Source: Vicugna pacos (lineage: Eukaryota > Chordata > Mammalia > Artiodactyla > Camelidae). From it: DNA of 64,000 nucleotides. The notes beneath the pieces are model-generated. The model did not search any database. It saw nothing but the letters and a program-made list of their open reading frames with translations, and was not told the origin of the DNA. A program made the translations under genes and the position numbers. The DNA lies in NCBI RefSeq assembly GCF_048564905.1, contig NC_133009.1, forward strand, positions 4,233,001 through 4,297,000, given 5' to 3'. Positions 30,155-42,714 of this stretch are shown here, piece by piece. How positions within the stretch are numbered: position 1 is the stretch's first letter; each line of letters opens with the position of its first letter.

Positions 30155-31864
30155 GTGCAGCAAAGGAGGGACCAGCACGATCCTGCTGGGAGACAGGGAG
30201 GCATCACACTGACGCAAGCTCTCTGCCCCAGGAGGGGTACTCGGCCTCGTCCCGCCTCGGGGGCACAGGATGGGAAACCTGAGACTAGGGTGGGTTCCCA
30301 GTGTTAGAATGTCACAAACGCATGGCCTGACTGGGGTGCTCTGGGGTGGGGCAAGGGTTTTTCTGCCCCTCAATCTCATACCTACCAATCTGGCTAACTC
30401 ACTCTCTTCCCCCATCGCCCCCACCCATGCCCAGCCACGCCACACACACACCCTGCATCTCCTTCTTTGCTCCAGGACACTTCTCTATAGCCAACAACCT
30501 GCTAGTCAGAATTTGACCAAAAAGAGTGAAGAAATGGGGACTCATCACATGCCAAAGAACACACAGACAGAGCCCCAAACTCCGGAGGATAGAGAGCTTA
30601 ATGAGCATTTGCTTGTCTGAGTCCTGCCCTTAAGTCACAGGGCACACTTGGGCAGGTCTTGTCCCCTCCCCCAGGAGAAGGCCACCTCTGACTCCTCCTC
30701 AGAAGCGAGCCCCAGGATTAATCCTGGCGCCCGGAGAAGGGTGCAGCTGGCAGATTCTGGTCATACACTCCCTCTGCCACCTCAACTGACCGACTCACTC
30801 TTGACTCTAAGTGCTAACCTTTCAGGTAGCTGAGCAAGAGGAGGAATCAGATTTCTGGATGAATCACCTTGAAAACCTTCCTCTGAATGACTGTGTGAGG
30901 AGCCCCAAGCTAGGGGAGAGGAAGCCTGCTGTCGATCCGTCTGCCTGCATGGCTGTGGGCAGATTCTTTCTCCCTGACTTCTTTGCCCTTTGCTTTTCTT
31001 GCTTCCTTCTTGCCTCCCACCATCCCCCGCCACGCTCTCTGCCTCCCTTTCTTCTTCCAGGAACTGGTCTCACACCTGAAGACGCTCAGGCTTCCTTCCA
31101 CCCCTAGACTGGGCGGGAAGCCGGGAGCAGGCGTGTCTCTGGAGTGCCTGCCAACACCCGGGCCAGAGAAGCGGGCCCCGGGCCAGCACCCGCTGTCCTG
31201 TCTTGCAGCTCTGGGCTCAGCATCTCCCTCGGTGTTTCCGTTCTCTTCTTTCATACCCCACACTCGGGCTTTGCAGCCTCTCCTACAAACTCATCTCTGG
31301 GTCTCATGATCTTCCTGGCCTTCCTCTCATCCAGTCTAAGTCCTTCTTGGTGTTAAACCCGAGAAAGCAGCATCTCTTCCATAGTATAGCTCACCCTTCC
31401 ATGAACACTCGGAAAAGGTGACTTCTGCCACCCCCAGCCCCCATTCCCCCTAAGGCAGTGGACAGTCTAATGCTTCAAAGCCAAGTACTCAGGAATCTCC
31501 CATCACTCACCTCAGCTCCCTGAAGTGATGCTGGGGGTTTACTGTTTGGATGTGCCTGGCTCCTGCTGTGGGGGAAGAAGGTTGGGCAGGCACCCACACC
31601 ATTCACCGATCAGAGGTGTACCTGTGGACAGAAGGTTCCTGTTTCAGCTACAGAAGATGTTTCAAGGATAACGGTGCGCAGGCAAGCAAGGCTTTGTGGA
31701 GATTCATTTATACGGGGGCTGCAGGAGAGGGGCGGAGGGAGAAGAGGGAGGTGGAGCAAGGGAAATTTGTCATGCTTTCCTAGAGAATTGCTTCACTATC
31801 TAGTCACTGTTCATTCCGAGACAATGGGGCAATGGGGAGAGAAAGCAGCCCCTGACAGGAGATG

Positions 31865-32080
31865 AGACTTGGCTCTGAGTTCTAGCTCTGCCGCTGGCGG
31901 TGTGACTAGGGGCAGGTTTCCTGAACCTCAGTTTCTGCATCTTTCAGATTAAGACAAGCAAACAAACAGCAAACTGTCCCACCACCCCCGGAGGACAGGT
32001 GTAAGGAGCAAATGGGAAAACAACACAGGTGCTTTGTAAACTCTGTAAACACTTATACATCAATTACCACTGTGCACAGC
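31865..32080 (+). repeat. MIR SINE remnant
   Basis: GAGTTCTAGCTCTGCCGCTG, GGTGTGACTAGGGGCAGGTT and CTGAACCTCAGTTTCTGCAT match the sense MIR core. Confidence 0.75.
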
Positions 32081-34289
32081 TCACTAGTCTCCTTCCTGCA
32101 AAAATCACTCAATAATTAAGCGCTGTTAATGACACAACAGTAACCAAGAGGCTGAGGATAGCTGAGAAATGCTTCTCCTATTTAATCCATCAGGGACAAG
32201 AATCTGGGGAGTGTTTCCTGACCTGCAGCCACCCAGGCGTATAATCACTTAACCGAGACGTGCCCCTTCTTGGGTCGAGGAAGAAAGAGGAAAGTAGTGT
32301 GCGTGGCCAGGAAAGCTGGCAGCTCCGGGCTGCTGGTGGCCTCACCTCGGCTGCTGCTGCTCCACCAGGAATCACCCAGGGATGCGGGGCTGTGGCATTT
32401 CAGGAGCATCAGTGCCATCAAGAGACGAGGCCATGAGTTCAGCTAGCAAGACACTCAGGCTTCAGGTTTTCCGTGTGTGAAATGAGGGGCAGACTGGAGC
32501 AGTGTTCCCAGAGCATGTCCCACAGAATCTAGGAATCTAAGAGTGTCTGCAAGACAGTGCGTGCAACAACGGATTTCCTGGTCAGTCAATCAGAGAAGCC
32601 TGGCACGTTCTAGCCTCTTTTGGAAACTCAAAGTGCCCTGGTGGGGTGGGGGGAGTCAGCATGTGTTTAACTTTCTTTAGCCCAGCCTTTCCCACCAGTA
32701 TTTGACCACATCCTTGGGAAACACGTTTTGAGAAACCCTGAACTCTGGATGAGGAATTAGCAAACTATAAGCCAAGAATACGCTAAGAATGGCTTAGCCT
32801 GGTGGCTGAAAAACAGTCTTTACCTTTTTTAATGATTGAAAAGAAAAATCAAAAGAAGAACTTGTGTTTCATGATTCATGAGAGTATGGGAATTAAAATT
32901 GCAGTGTCCATAATAACATTTTTATACAGACATAGCCACGTCCGTTTGTTTACACGTGGTCTATGGCTGCGTTTGTGTTACAGTGACAGGGATGAGCAGT
33001 TGTGACAGGGACCATTTGGCCCACAAGGTCGAAAATACTTACTATCTGGCCCTTTGCAGAGCCCGGCTCTAAATTACCTTCTTGCCCAAACATTCTAAGA
33101 GTTTCCTTAAACCTGGGTCCAGGCAAAGAGATGGGCTTAGAAATATGATGTGAGGGGCGGGGTAACTTTCTCCCACTCGGTGGAGGAGGAAGGTCAGGGG
33201 ACCCTGGGAGGAACAGCCCTTTCCAGTCTCTCCAGTCGGCAGACCCTGAATCCCTCTGGCACCAGCACCCTTTGCCCCCATCACACACACAGTGCTGTTT
33301 ATTTTCTTTAGCGAGTCAAACACCTGTTGTCATCCCCGTCCGGCAGGCTGGCCTGCTGCCACTGCCACTACGGAGATTAAGCTTGAGCCGTTTGCTCCTG
33401 GAAGACTTGAGTCTTGTCCTCTAGTTCAAAGTAGGGGCCCGCGTCACACCCGCCTTTTCCCTTCAGGGTCTAGATCATTACTAACAATCCCTAACTACTA
33501 CGGGAAGAAGATGCCAAGAGGTATGAGTGAGAGAGAAGACAAAGAGTGCTGGGGAGGCGGGGAAGGGCTGGAGAGACTAGACAGCTAAGGCAGGAAGCTG
33601 GAAGCAAAAAATGAGTCCCTAGGTTGGGTGCAATCCTGGCCAGCTGTCTGCTGATCAGCAGTGGGGCGGAGGGATGAGCTGTTAGCAGGGCAGGCTAGGG
33701 CAGAGGCCTGAGGTCATGGATATAGCTTGGGAGGTTCCGGGATATCCACCTGGGATCCCGAGCAGCTCATTCTGTTTAAGGGAGACGTAATATAATATGG
33801 AGATTCCAGGCAAATACGGGCCTGAGTCTCAGGCTTGGCTGAGCTCACTGTAGCAAGATTTCCCTGGAAGCCAGGGCAAGGAGAGAACTCCAGGGCCTTG
33901 GCCCAATATCAAACGAGATCGCTGTTATGAATAGGAGCTTCGCATGGAGGCAGACCTGGGGCCAAAACACGGTGAGCCTCTCTGAGTGCAGCTTCCTCAT
34001 CTGTAAAACCAAGTCCTTGCAGGGCCGCAAGGACACAATGACATAGAGCCTTGCCACTCAAAGTGTGGTCTGCACCAGCAGATCAGGTACAGGGTATATA
34101 TAGGGTATCGGGGAGCATGTTGGAAATGCGAGACCCCAAAACCTTCCCCCAAAACTACTGAACCAGCATGTGCGTTGTAAAAACTCCCAAGGTGACTTTG
34201 GTGTGTATTAAAATTTGAGAAGCATTTTCATAAAACACGTGAAGGACAACCTAGTCTTCCACCTGGTAAAGGCTTCAGGTGTAGAAGGG

Positions 34290-34526
34290 ACTATAGCAGC
34301 AATTCTCAGTGGGGCAGTTTTGCCCCCAGGGGACATCTGACAGTGTCTGGAGAACTTCTAAGTTGTCATAATTGGGGAGGTGAGGGATGGGAGGTGGAGG
34401 TGCTACTGACAGGTAGTGGAATGGGCCACGGATGCTGCTAAACATCCTGCAGTACACAGGACAGCCCCCCATCGCAAAGGATCATATGACCCCTAAACGC
34501 CAACAGTGCTGAGGCTAAGAAATCAT
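34290..34526 (+). mobile_element. MER5-type hAT (Charlie) DNA transposon remnant
   Basis: GCAATTCTCAGTGGGGCAGT, TTTTGCCCCCAGGGGACATC and AAACATCCTGCAGTACACAG match MER5A/B from end to end, with the terminal inverted repeat partly readable (AATTCTCA left, TGAGGCTAAGAAA right). It is a non-autonomous DNA element with no coding capacity. Confidence 0.8.
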
Positions 34527-35639
34527 GGGCTGGAGGAAAGCAGTGGCTGTGGGGGAAAGAGCTGAAACAGGAGCAGAGAAGATAAGAAGGTGACCCTTCT
34601 CTGGGAGGGCAGGGGAGTGGGGAGCAGTGGACTGATGAAATGGTCAGGAGAAGGAAAAAACAAGATGGCAACTAGGAAGGCAGTGCCAAAAGCCTCCTGG
34701 TGGGAGCAGATGGGCGAGGCCTGGCTCACTGGCTCACCATCCCTTCCCCCGGGGGAAGCTCCAAGTCTCAGACTTTGGGAGGTTGGAGAAAGTGGGGCTG
34801 ATCCTTTAGTCCAAATTCATACGTTTTCATCCAAACTCCATCCTGGAGCAGATTAAGACCAGAGGGTCTCCTAATCTCTATAATCTCCATGCTCTCTGGA
34901 ACTTGGAGAATTTCCTTTACAAAAATATTGGGTGGGAGAAAAGGTCCTCTGAGGATAAACTTTGATTTACAAGGCTACTTTCCCCACTAAATACTGTTTA
35001 TTAGACGTAGGGGATTTATTCTGTTACTCTCATGCCATCTCTGTCATGTATGTATGTATGCATGTGTGTATATCATGTTATTTCTGCAGAGTTTGAATCT
35101 TACATTTGAGAAGTAAATCTATTCCCACCCACATCCCCTACAAATTGTCCTAAACCTATACACATAGAGAGAAAAGCACTGAACCAGGATGGAGAAGGGT
35201 GAGGCAGTAAAGACCTCACCCTGAAATCTGAATACTCCCTCCCTCCTTCTGACTGATGGAAATGCCCTACAGGAAAGAAGGGGTGAAAATGCTAATTAGG
35301 ATTTCCTGAACTCCAAGCGATAAAAGAAAATTACATCATCATTTGTCTTCCTGTGAATTGATTAAATCCTTACTCTGAGCAAGATTGTTATCTCCCTGCT
35401 TGGCTAGGAGACTTAGGCAGTGACAGATGTGGGATTCCTGGGCTTTTGTTGGTCCTTCTCCCTGTCTTAGCTGCAGTCATTCCAAGAGCAGAGATGAGGG
35501 GAGGGTGTCCGCAGGTTGGCCCCCTTAGCCTGGTGCCCTGCCATTCCACCTTGCTTCTGTCACTGGTGTAATTATTGATCTGTTATTACAGGCACTTCAA
35601 AGGATGAGTAAAAATAAACACTGCTTATTCTTACATGTG

Positions 35640-35850
35640 TACAGCATGCTCACATATACAAAATACCTCCAGGTGAATTTCCTCATTTGATATTCACCAT
35701 AACCTTTTGAGATACACAGGATAGATATTATTAGCTGTCCTTTGCAGATTAGAAAGCTAAGAGTCAGAAAACTCAAACAATTTTCCCCAGGTCACATAAA
35801 TACATGACAGAATCAGAACGAGAGTGCAGGTCTTCTGGTTCTCAGTCCAG
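35640..35850 (-). repeat. MIR SINE remnant
   Basis: TTCACCATAACCTTTTGAGA, GCAGATTAGAAAGCTAAGAG and CCCCAGGTCACATAAATACA resemble the antisense MIR core, diverged. Confidence 0.55.
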
Positions 35851-35959
35851 TATTCTTTCTCCTCTACCATCCTTCCTCAGCTTCTCAGTCTCGCATGTGT
35901 TCATCCATTTACTGACTGAATATTTTCTAAGTACCTACTGAGTGTCAGAAAAGGCTATA

Positions 35960-36270
35960 CAAAAAATAAATGACTATGGTAACATTTAAATTATGTAACA
36001 TGTAAAATATCCAGAACAGACACATCTACAGAGACAAAAAATAATAATAATAATAGAGCTCTGGTTACCTATGGCTCGGAGTTAGGGACCGGGTGGGTAG
36101 AAGGAATTGGGAGTGACTGCAAATGAGTACAGGGTTTCTTTGGGGGATAAGGAAAGTGTTCAACAATTATAGTGACACATTCTATGAATATACTAAAAAC
36201 TATTGAATTGCACACTTTAAAACAGTGAACTCTATGGTGTGTAAATTATATCTCAGTAAAGTTGTTAAAA
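35960..36270 (+). mobile_element. Old L1M 3' end (sense)
   Basis: GGGTTTCTTTGGGGGATAAG, GAATATACTAAAAACTATTG and AATTATATCTCAGTAAAGTT match the 3' UTR of old L1M elements as recalled. 5'-truncated. Confidence 0.7.
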
Positions 36271-36708
36271 GATGAATGAAGTCTTTGTGCTCTACTGAGT
36301 CGGTAGAGTGGATACACTTGCAAGCAGATATACTGCAACACCAAGTCATGGGACTGTGTTAACATCACTAACAGAAAGATGGAGCCTACGGAAACATCAA
36401 GGTGAGGCAGAATCTTGGTGAGGCGGAGTCTTGGATGGTGCTGGAAGGGATGGAGAAGCTTTCCAGTGGAGGTGACATTTGAGCTGAGGCTTGAAGCCTG
36501 AACAGAATTTTGCCAGCAAATGTAAAGGGAGGGCACCTGCTGGCGACCCCTGTGACCTCCACTAATTCTATGGCCACACAGCTACTGTAGAGGACCAAGG
36601 AGAAGAAAGTTCTAGAGGCTGCTAGAAGAGGGAGGGTCATTGATTATTATTTTGCTTGATGACTGATGGAAATCCATGGGGAACAACAATTTAAATACAG
36701 CGGCAGGG

Positions 36709-36871
36709 AGGGGGAGCTGGGGAATAGCTCAGCGGTAGATCGTGTGCTTGGCATGCACGAGGCCCTGGGCTCAATCCCCAGTACCTCCATTAAAAAAATT
36801 AAAATAAATAAACCTAATTAACTCCCAAACCAAAAAAAAAAAAAGAGTTGAAATCATTTTTTAAAAAAAAA
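36709..36871 (+). mobile_element. Camelid tRNA-Ala-derived SINE with target-site duplication
   Basis: The head folds like tRNA: A box TAGCTCAGCGG, anticodon stem TGTGC/GCACG around loop TTGGCAT (anticodon GGC, Ala), and B box GGGCTCAATCC. An AT-rich tail follows. It matches the Vicugna/camel tRNA-Ala SINE (vic-1) as I know it. It is flanked by TAAATACAGCGGCAGGG (36692-36708) and TAAATACAGCTGCAGGG (36872-36888), a 17-base target-site duplication with one mismatch, so the copy is fairly young and whole. It is the best taxonomic marker in the window. Confidence 0.9.
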
Positions 36872-37199
36872 TAAATACAGCTGCAGGGCAAGTAAGAGGA
36901 CCTAGGGTGCTACTGACCCCTGGGAGCCACCGACAGGAATGGAGGAGTGGGTCCCAGATTTCTAAGCAAAGCCTTTGGCCAGTCACCATCCAGGATCTTG
37001 GGAGGGCAAAGGCACAGATACATCCTTTTCTTTCCCTCACACTGCTCAGCACAGCAGAGTAGGTTATCGAATAAGTAAACAATTAGTGAGTAAGGTACTC
37101 GATGTGGAATGTATTCAGAATGGTTCGAAGTCCGCACTTTGGTGGGCTCATCTCATCACATGAACAAGGAATTTTGAACCCCTGAGAGTACTCTCAGTG

Positions 37200-37622
37200 G
37201 GCTATGCACTTGAAAGTACAGTGGGCCTTGTGATTGCTCCTTCCCTTTAGTTTCCCTCTCCTTGGAACACAGGAAAATTGCACTTCCCTGCCCCCACTGG
37301 AGCCCAGCAAGGCCACGTGACTATTTTGACCAATGAAATATAAGTGAAAGAATCATGTCTTACTTTAGGTGGAAGCCCTTAAAAGCCAGTGCACAGTTCT
37401 GTATGCTCTCTCACATCCTGCTTGTGCTGAGATGCCAGCATTATAGGGTGGAAGCCTGTAGCCTGGGTCCCTGAGTATCTGTGATGAGTAGGTTCCCCAT
37501 ACTAACCTGTACTGGATGCATAATATAAATGAGAAATAATTTTGCCCCAATAAGCCACTGAGAAAGATTAAGGTGTTATTTGCTACTGCAGCATAACTTA
37601 GCCTAGTCTGACTAATACAGAA
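37200..37622 (+). mobile_element. Possible old MaLR-type LTR, fossil
   Basis: TTGACCAATGAAATATAAGT, CTGGGTCCCTGAGTATCTGT and GCAGCATAACTTAGCCTAGT are in the order seen in a common old mammalian LTR. The family assignment is uncertain. It is diverged and has no internal region. Confidence 0.45.
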
Positions 37623-38040
37623 GGAATGTTAGAGGGGAGAGGGAATTAAACACTTTGAAAATCCCTTTCAACTCTCAGAAAATGAATGTAGACGCTGCTG
37701 TGGGCAAAACTGTTATGCTATATGCTAGTTAGACAACTCATTATAAGTCACAGTGATTCTCAAAAGCCTTTGATGAAAGTTACTGCTTTCTTCTTGAACA
37801 CAATGTAAACTATGCATTCAGCGGGATGAGGTCACCTTATGGCATGATGCTGCCCACTTTGGGATCCAGCCACTGGCTGCTCAGTCATTCAGGAGTCACA
37901 TAAAGGGGAACAGCTCTGGAATGGAGTGTGGATGGAAGTCTAAAAGCCTATGGGCAGGAGAGAGCCCTATGCTCTCAGCCGGGGTGATGGAGAGGCCCCT
38001 TTTCCTTGAAGGTACCTATAAAAAGTTTTGGACGAGCCAA

Positions 38041-38100
38041 CAGACACACACACATGCGCACACACACACACACACACACACTCCCACCACACATACTCAC
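38041..38100. repeat. CA microsatellite
   Basis: An interrupted run of CA dinucleotides, about 60 bases, longest pure part about 22 bases at 38059-38080. Confidence 0.95.
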
Positions 38101-39199
38101 TTACTACATGGATTTTAAAACTTGTAAAGAAAGGCAGGCTAAGACCCAGCACGTCTGAACTTGCCCCAGAATATGAGAAAGTAGAGATTGTGTCCCTGAA
38201 CAGGCTTCCATATGATACTTGATGCAAAATGACTCGGGTTCTTAAACCAAAATTGTTTGTTTTTTTCCTTTGCTCCTTACTACCAGCCTTTCCCCACAGG
38301 CAATTGCTCAAACCCATCAAAAGTCAAAGGACTTGGCGAAGAGGAGAAGCTGCTTCCAGCAAGAGTGGGTGGGGCTCTCTTCACTCAGACTGATTTGAAC
38401 TTCCAAAAAATGTCCTCTTGGAAAATGTATTACTCATAAAAATAAAGACAAGGTGCTTCCTCTGTGGAGTATTTCCTGCCTTGAAAATTCACCCTACCTC
38501 TTCCCAGGCCAGAGAGATGGCCCCACAAGAGAGTAGATCTAATGGATCTAATTGCTTGATCCTGGTTGAATTAATTCTGCTTTCTCACAATAAAATAAGA
38601 ATAAAGATAACCTGGAATAGCAGAACCTGAATGTCTTGGTTTCATTAACCTGGGATGAAAAATTAGAAGTTAAAAATCTCAAAGGGCTGTGGTCCCAGAT
38701 CCTGCTATAAAGCTAGCCGGTTCCTGCACAGCCCCACTCTCTGGCGTGTTTTGAGAATTCTCAGAAGGGGGTTTCTCATAGGCTTGTCCATGAACCATCT
38801 GTGCCATCAGGGCTGGCCAGGCCGGGGACTGCAAGCTCCAAATGCTGCCCCAGAGGTGGTGAGAATAGGGATCTCCTCACCAGGTTCTCAGTGCCAATTT
38901 GCTCCAGCCAAAAAAATGTTGCCAGGTCACGTTCACCCCTAATGGGGTGTTTGGGCCCAAAGTATCACAGAGTTCAGTGAAGCCGCTTTCCCAGTTTACA
39001 CTCAGAGCCCTTCTTGGCCCCAGGATGTCCGCACACCTCCAGAGTGCTCGGTCTGGGGCAGCTTCTGGTAGCACCGGACAGGAATTCATCACTTCTTGGA
39101 GGTGGGTGTGGTGGGGAGGGTGGCTAGGGATAGTTCTCAGCCCTAGTTTTTACCAAATTATTCCAAATACCTCCACAATTTGATAGTCACAAACCCCCC

Positions 39200-39345
39200 G
39201 TGAAGCAGAGCGTGTATCATTAGCTCCGCGTTATTCATTAGAAAGCCCGCACAAGGAGGAAAACGTCACTAGACAGTGATTTGCCTAAGCTCACGGAGCT
39301 GGAGAACAGAGCTCCCTAGACCTGGCCGCAGGTCTCGGACTCCAA
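39200..39345 (-). repeat. MIR SINE remnant (left of a head-to-head pair)
   Basis: TTATTCATTAGAAAGCCCGC, GTGATTTGCCTAAGCTCACG and GGTCTCGGACTCCAAGCCTG follow the antisense MIR consensus towards its 5' end. Confidence 0.6.
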
Positions 39346-39418
39346 GCCTGGGCGGGGGCAGCGCGGTGCGCGGCGGGTGAGCGGCGCGCAGCCGCGCTTC
39401 GCTGCGCTTCCGCGTCCG
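39346..39418. promoter_or_regulatory. CpG-dense patch between two MIRs
   Basis: About 73 bases of almost pure G+C with some 17 CpG dinucleotides, in an AT-rich repeat desert. It contains a hairpin with arms GCGGC (39381-39385) and GCCGC (39391-39395). Its function is unknown. Confidence 0.5.
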
Positions 39419-39625
39419 CGGCTCTGTGACTTCCTAGCCGTGTGACCTCGGGTAAGTCACTTGATTCCTCTGTGCTTTGGTTTCCGCATCTGGAAAGGGA
39501 GAATAATCATACTACCCACCTCGGAGGCATCTGTGAGGATTCAATGAGAAAATATACGCAAAGCACATAGAAGACCGCCTGACACATATATCAGCATGAG
39601 CAAGAGGTAGCTATTATTAAAGTAC
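39419..39625 (+). repeat. MIR SINE (right of the head-to-head pair)
   Basis: CTAGCCGTGTGACCTCGGGT, CTCTGTGCTTTGGTTTCCGC and TCTGTGAGGATTCAATGAGA follow the sense MIR consensus. It is among the better preserved MIRs here. Confidence 0.8.
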
Positions 39626-39859
39626 TACTTCTATCATTTTTATATATTACCATGACACACTTAGTGCCTTTTGTCAATGAGAAGAGCTTGGGAAAGCTAC
39701 ACACAACTTTCACCCTTTAACTCTATGATCTTCTGTTTAGGAAAAAATACTTTAACGGCTCATAATAGCATCCCATATAGAAACAGGAGAATATACTGTG
39801 GCTGATCCCAGCGTTTATCAGTCTGTTTAGGGAACCTGCAAAATTGCTTTAAAATTATA

Positions 39860-40120
39860 ATAGGGGGATGGGAGAAATAGACAAAGGGGATTAGGAGGTA
39901 TAAACTTCCAGTTATAAATTAAACAAATCGTGAGGATGTCATGTACAGCACAGAGAATATAGTCAACAATATTGTAATAACTTTGTAAAGTGACAGAAGG
40001 TAACTAGGCTTATTGTGGGGACCATCTCATAATGTATATAAATATTAAATCACTGTGTTGTACACCTGAATCTAATATAATATTGTATGTCAATAATACT
40101 TCAATAAAAAAGGGGGAAAT
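39860..40120 (+). mobile_element. L1MA/L1MB-type 3' end (sense)
   Basis: GGAGGTATAAACTTCCAGTT, AGAGAATATAGTCAACAATA, TTGTACACCTGAATCTAATA and ACTTCAATAAAAAA match the L1MA/MB 3' UTR in order. 5'-truncated. Confidence 0.8.
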
Positions 40121-40369
40121 TTAGGATACTTAAAAAAATTAGTAGTCTGGCCCCAAGAGAAGTCATATGAGAATATGATATGAAAGCTTCAGGACCAGAA
40201 TTCATTGAGTGGCCTCTTCTTGGATTAACAGTTGTAACTAAAGAAAATGAGGACAGAATCATTCCTTGACAAGCCAAAACATTTTGTCCTAAAATCATTG
40301 TACCTTAACTATTTCTATTTTCCTCTAAAGTTTGTTGATCTGAATACATTTTCATTTCATCTTCATTTT

Positions 40370-40610
40370 TTAAATAATATTATTGAAATATAATTCACCT
40401 TTTTAAAGTGTACAAGTCGGTGGTTTTGGGTATATTCACAGAATTGGGCAGCCAGCACCATTATCTAATTTCAGAAGATCTTCATTACCCCCCAAAAGAA
40501 ACCTCACACTCATTAGCACCACATCCCTCTCCTCTGTCCCCTTAGTCCCAGGAAACCCCTGGTTTACTTTCTGCCCCTATGGCTTCACCTATTCTGAATG
40601 TTTCTGAGCA
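40370..40610 (-). mobile_element. Old L1M 3' fragment (antisense)
   Basis: TATTGAAATATAATTCACCT, TTTAAAGTGTACAAGTCGGT and CAGCACCATTATCTAATTTC match the antisense 3' end of old L1M elements as recalled. Confidence 0.7.
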
Positions 40611-41539
40611 TTGCATTTGAAAAGTTATAAAGCTAATTTCAAGTTTAGAATATCATCTTCCTCTGAGGTGAATTTATATTTGCTTCTGGAAGGAGGGCAG
40701 AGGATTGGTCATTCCATGTTAGTTTCATCCAGTCATAGACTGAGATGATTCAAAGCTGATTTTCTGTCTGTGCTCGGGGCAGGCTACTTGTGGGTTACCA
40801 CGATGCCTAAGGGGACAGCACTTGGGATCTCAACCGGGAGCTTGGCGGGGAGGTTACCAGCGCCCCTCAACAGCAGGCTCCTATCACCTCTTGTGGCCCC
40901 AATCCTGTAAATTTGTGGTAAGCTCCGGACGTCTTCTCAGTCTCCCACCCTCTAATCAACTTTTCTCAATTTAGATGACTTCCCCCAAGGAAAAGCAGTC
41001 CCCAGTGAGGACTCAGCTCGGCTCACTGTTCTGGATTTCCCTCTTGCAAATCTTAGCCCTGGAATTATGCCTGTCTTGTTATGTCTCCAAAACGATCAAA
41101 CAGTTTTTTTGTTTGTTTGTTTTTGTATTTCCTGATTTTTCCAACTTTTTTTGAATTCTCCTCAGTGAGAAGTCTCCTCTAAAAGCCAACAGGTTTTTCC
41201 TCCTTTACGCAGAACAGACCAAGAGGAAGATAGTTCCACATACTCACCAGCTCCCCAACAGCTTCAGAAAAACCGCTGCACATCTGCTGGGCAGGGCCTG
41301 GGAGGACTGAATGAGAGAACCCAAAGTGCTTAGTGAGTTTTGTAATAATCATGTTTCCTCCTTTGTTCCAGCTTTGATAAAGTTTGGAGCTAAATTTTGA
41401 TCTTTCTAGCAAGTTATGATTCAGAACATTATGACATGTCCTTTGTGGAACAATCTTGGCTCAACTTTATTTTATTATCTGTGTTACAAGTGTTTTCATC
41501 CACTGTCCTTAAATCTTGCTGGGTTGTATGTATCATTTC

Positions 41540-42400
41540 TTTCCATTTTTTTATCAAACTATAGTCAGTTTACAATGTTGTGTCAATTTCTGGTGTACAG
41601 CACAGTGATTCAGTTATACATATACATACATATATTCCTTTTCATATTATTTTTCCTTATAGGTTACTACAAGATATCGAATATTGTTCCCTGTGCTATA
41701 TGGTAGCTCTTTGCTGTTTATCTGTGTTGTATATAGTAGTTAGTATCTGCATATCTCGAACTCTCAATTTGTCCCTTCCCACCACCATTCCCCCCTGGTA
41801 ACCAAAAGGTTTGTTTTCTATGTCTGTGAGTTTGTTCTGTTTTGTAAATAAGTCCATTTGTGTCATTTTTTCACATTCCACATATAAGCGATCGCATATG
41901 GTATTTTTCTTTCTCTTTCTGGCTTACCTTACTTAGAATGACGATCTCCAGTTTCATCCATGTTGCTGCAAATGGTATTATTTTATTATTTTTGTGGCTG
42001 AGTAGTATTCCATTGTGTACATACACCACAACTTCTTTATCCAGTCATCTGTAGATGGACATTTAAGTTATTTCCATGTCTCGGCTATTGTCAATAGTGC
42101 TGCTGTGAACACTGGGGTGCAAGCATCTTCCTCCAGATATATGCCCAGGAGCGGGATTGTTGGATCGTAGGGTAAGTCTATTTTTAGTTTTTTAAGGAAT
42201 CTTTATACTGTTCTCCATAATGGCTGCACCAAACTACATTCCCATCAACAATGTAGGATGGTTCTCTTTTCTCCACAGCATTTGTCATTTGTGGGCTTTT
42301 TAATGATGGCCATTCTGACTGGTGTGAGGTGATACCTCATTGTAGTTTTGATTTGCATTTCTCTGATAATTAGCAATATTGAGCCTTTTAAATAAACGTG
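41540..42400 (-). mobile_element. L1 3' UTR and end of ORF2 (antisense), artiodactyl type
   Basis: From left to right: L1 3' UTR complement (CAGTTTACAATGTTGTGTCA, TTTCTGGTGTACAGCACAGT), then ORF2 3' sequence (TTGCTGCAAATGGTATTATT, CCATAATGGCTGCACCAAAC, TCATTGTAGTTTTGATTTGC). A 5'-truncated L1 of about 0.85 kb, moderately diverged. Confidence 0.85.
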
Positions 42401-42489
42401 CTTTGGATTGCCATATGCTATAGGTCTGATGGGGAATATTGATATTAGCCCAAGATGGAACCACTTCCCTGGGGTATGAGGACTTCAAG

Positions 42490-42690
42490 GTCCTTTGTCT
42501 TTTTATGCCACTCACTGAAATCCTTGCTCATCCTTCAAGGTCTAATCCAAGGATCTCTCCTTCAGAAAGCCTTCCCTCGCCTCTCCACATGGATATCTTT
42601 CCTTAATCACATTGAGTTTGTATTGCTGGCAATGACTTTTCCTATCAGCCTCACTCTCTTTATACGCCTCCAACCTCCACAATGCCTAGA
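42490..42690 (+). repeat. L2-like remnant
   Basis: CCTTGCTCATCCTTCAAGGT and CCTTCAGAAAGCCTTCCCTC resemble the L2 region with cttcaaggcccagctcaa and aggaagccttccc. Confidence 0.5.
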
Positions 42691-42714
42691 AAGAGAAATT
42701 ACCTTGAATTGAAT

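Noticed and set aside
29945-30451. A longer IL24 N-terminus from ATGs upstream of 30154.
   Set aside because: The upstream part reads through a likely 3' splice site and has no signal-peptide-like start. The ATG at 30154 begins a good signal peptide and aligns near the mouse start.
36525-36550. A further reverse CTCF-like motif (GCCAGCAGGTGCC on the - strand).
   Set aside because: It breaks the central GGC of the core, so I left it out of the CTCF set.
36720-36790. A functional tRNA-Ala gene.
   Set aside because: The fold and boxes are tRNA-like, but the AT-rich tail and flanking target-site duplication show a SINE.
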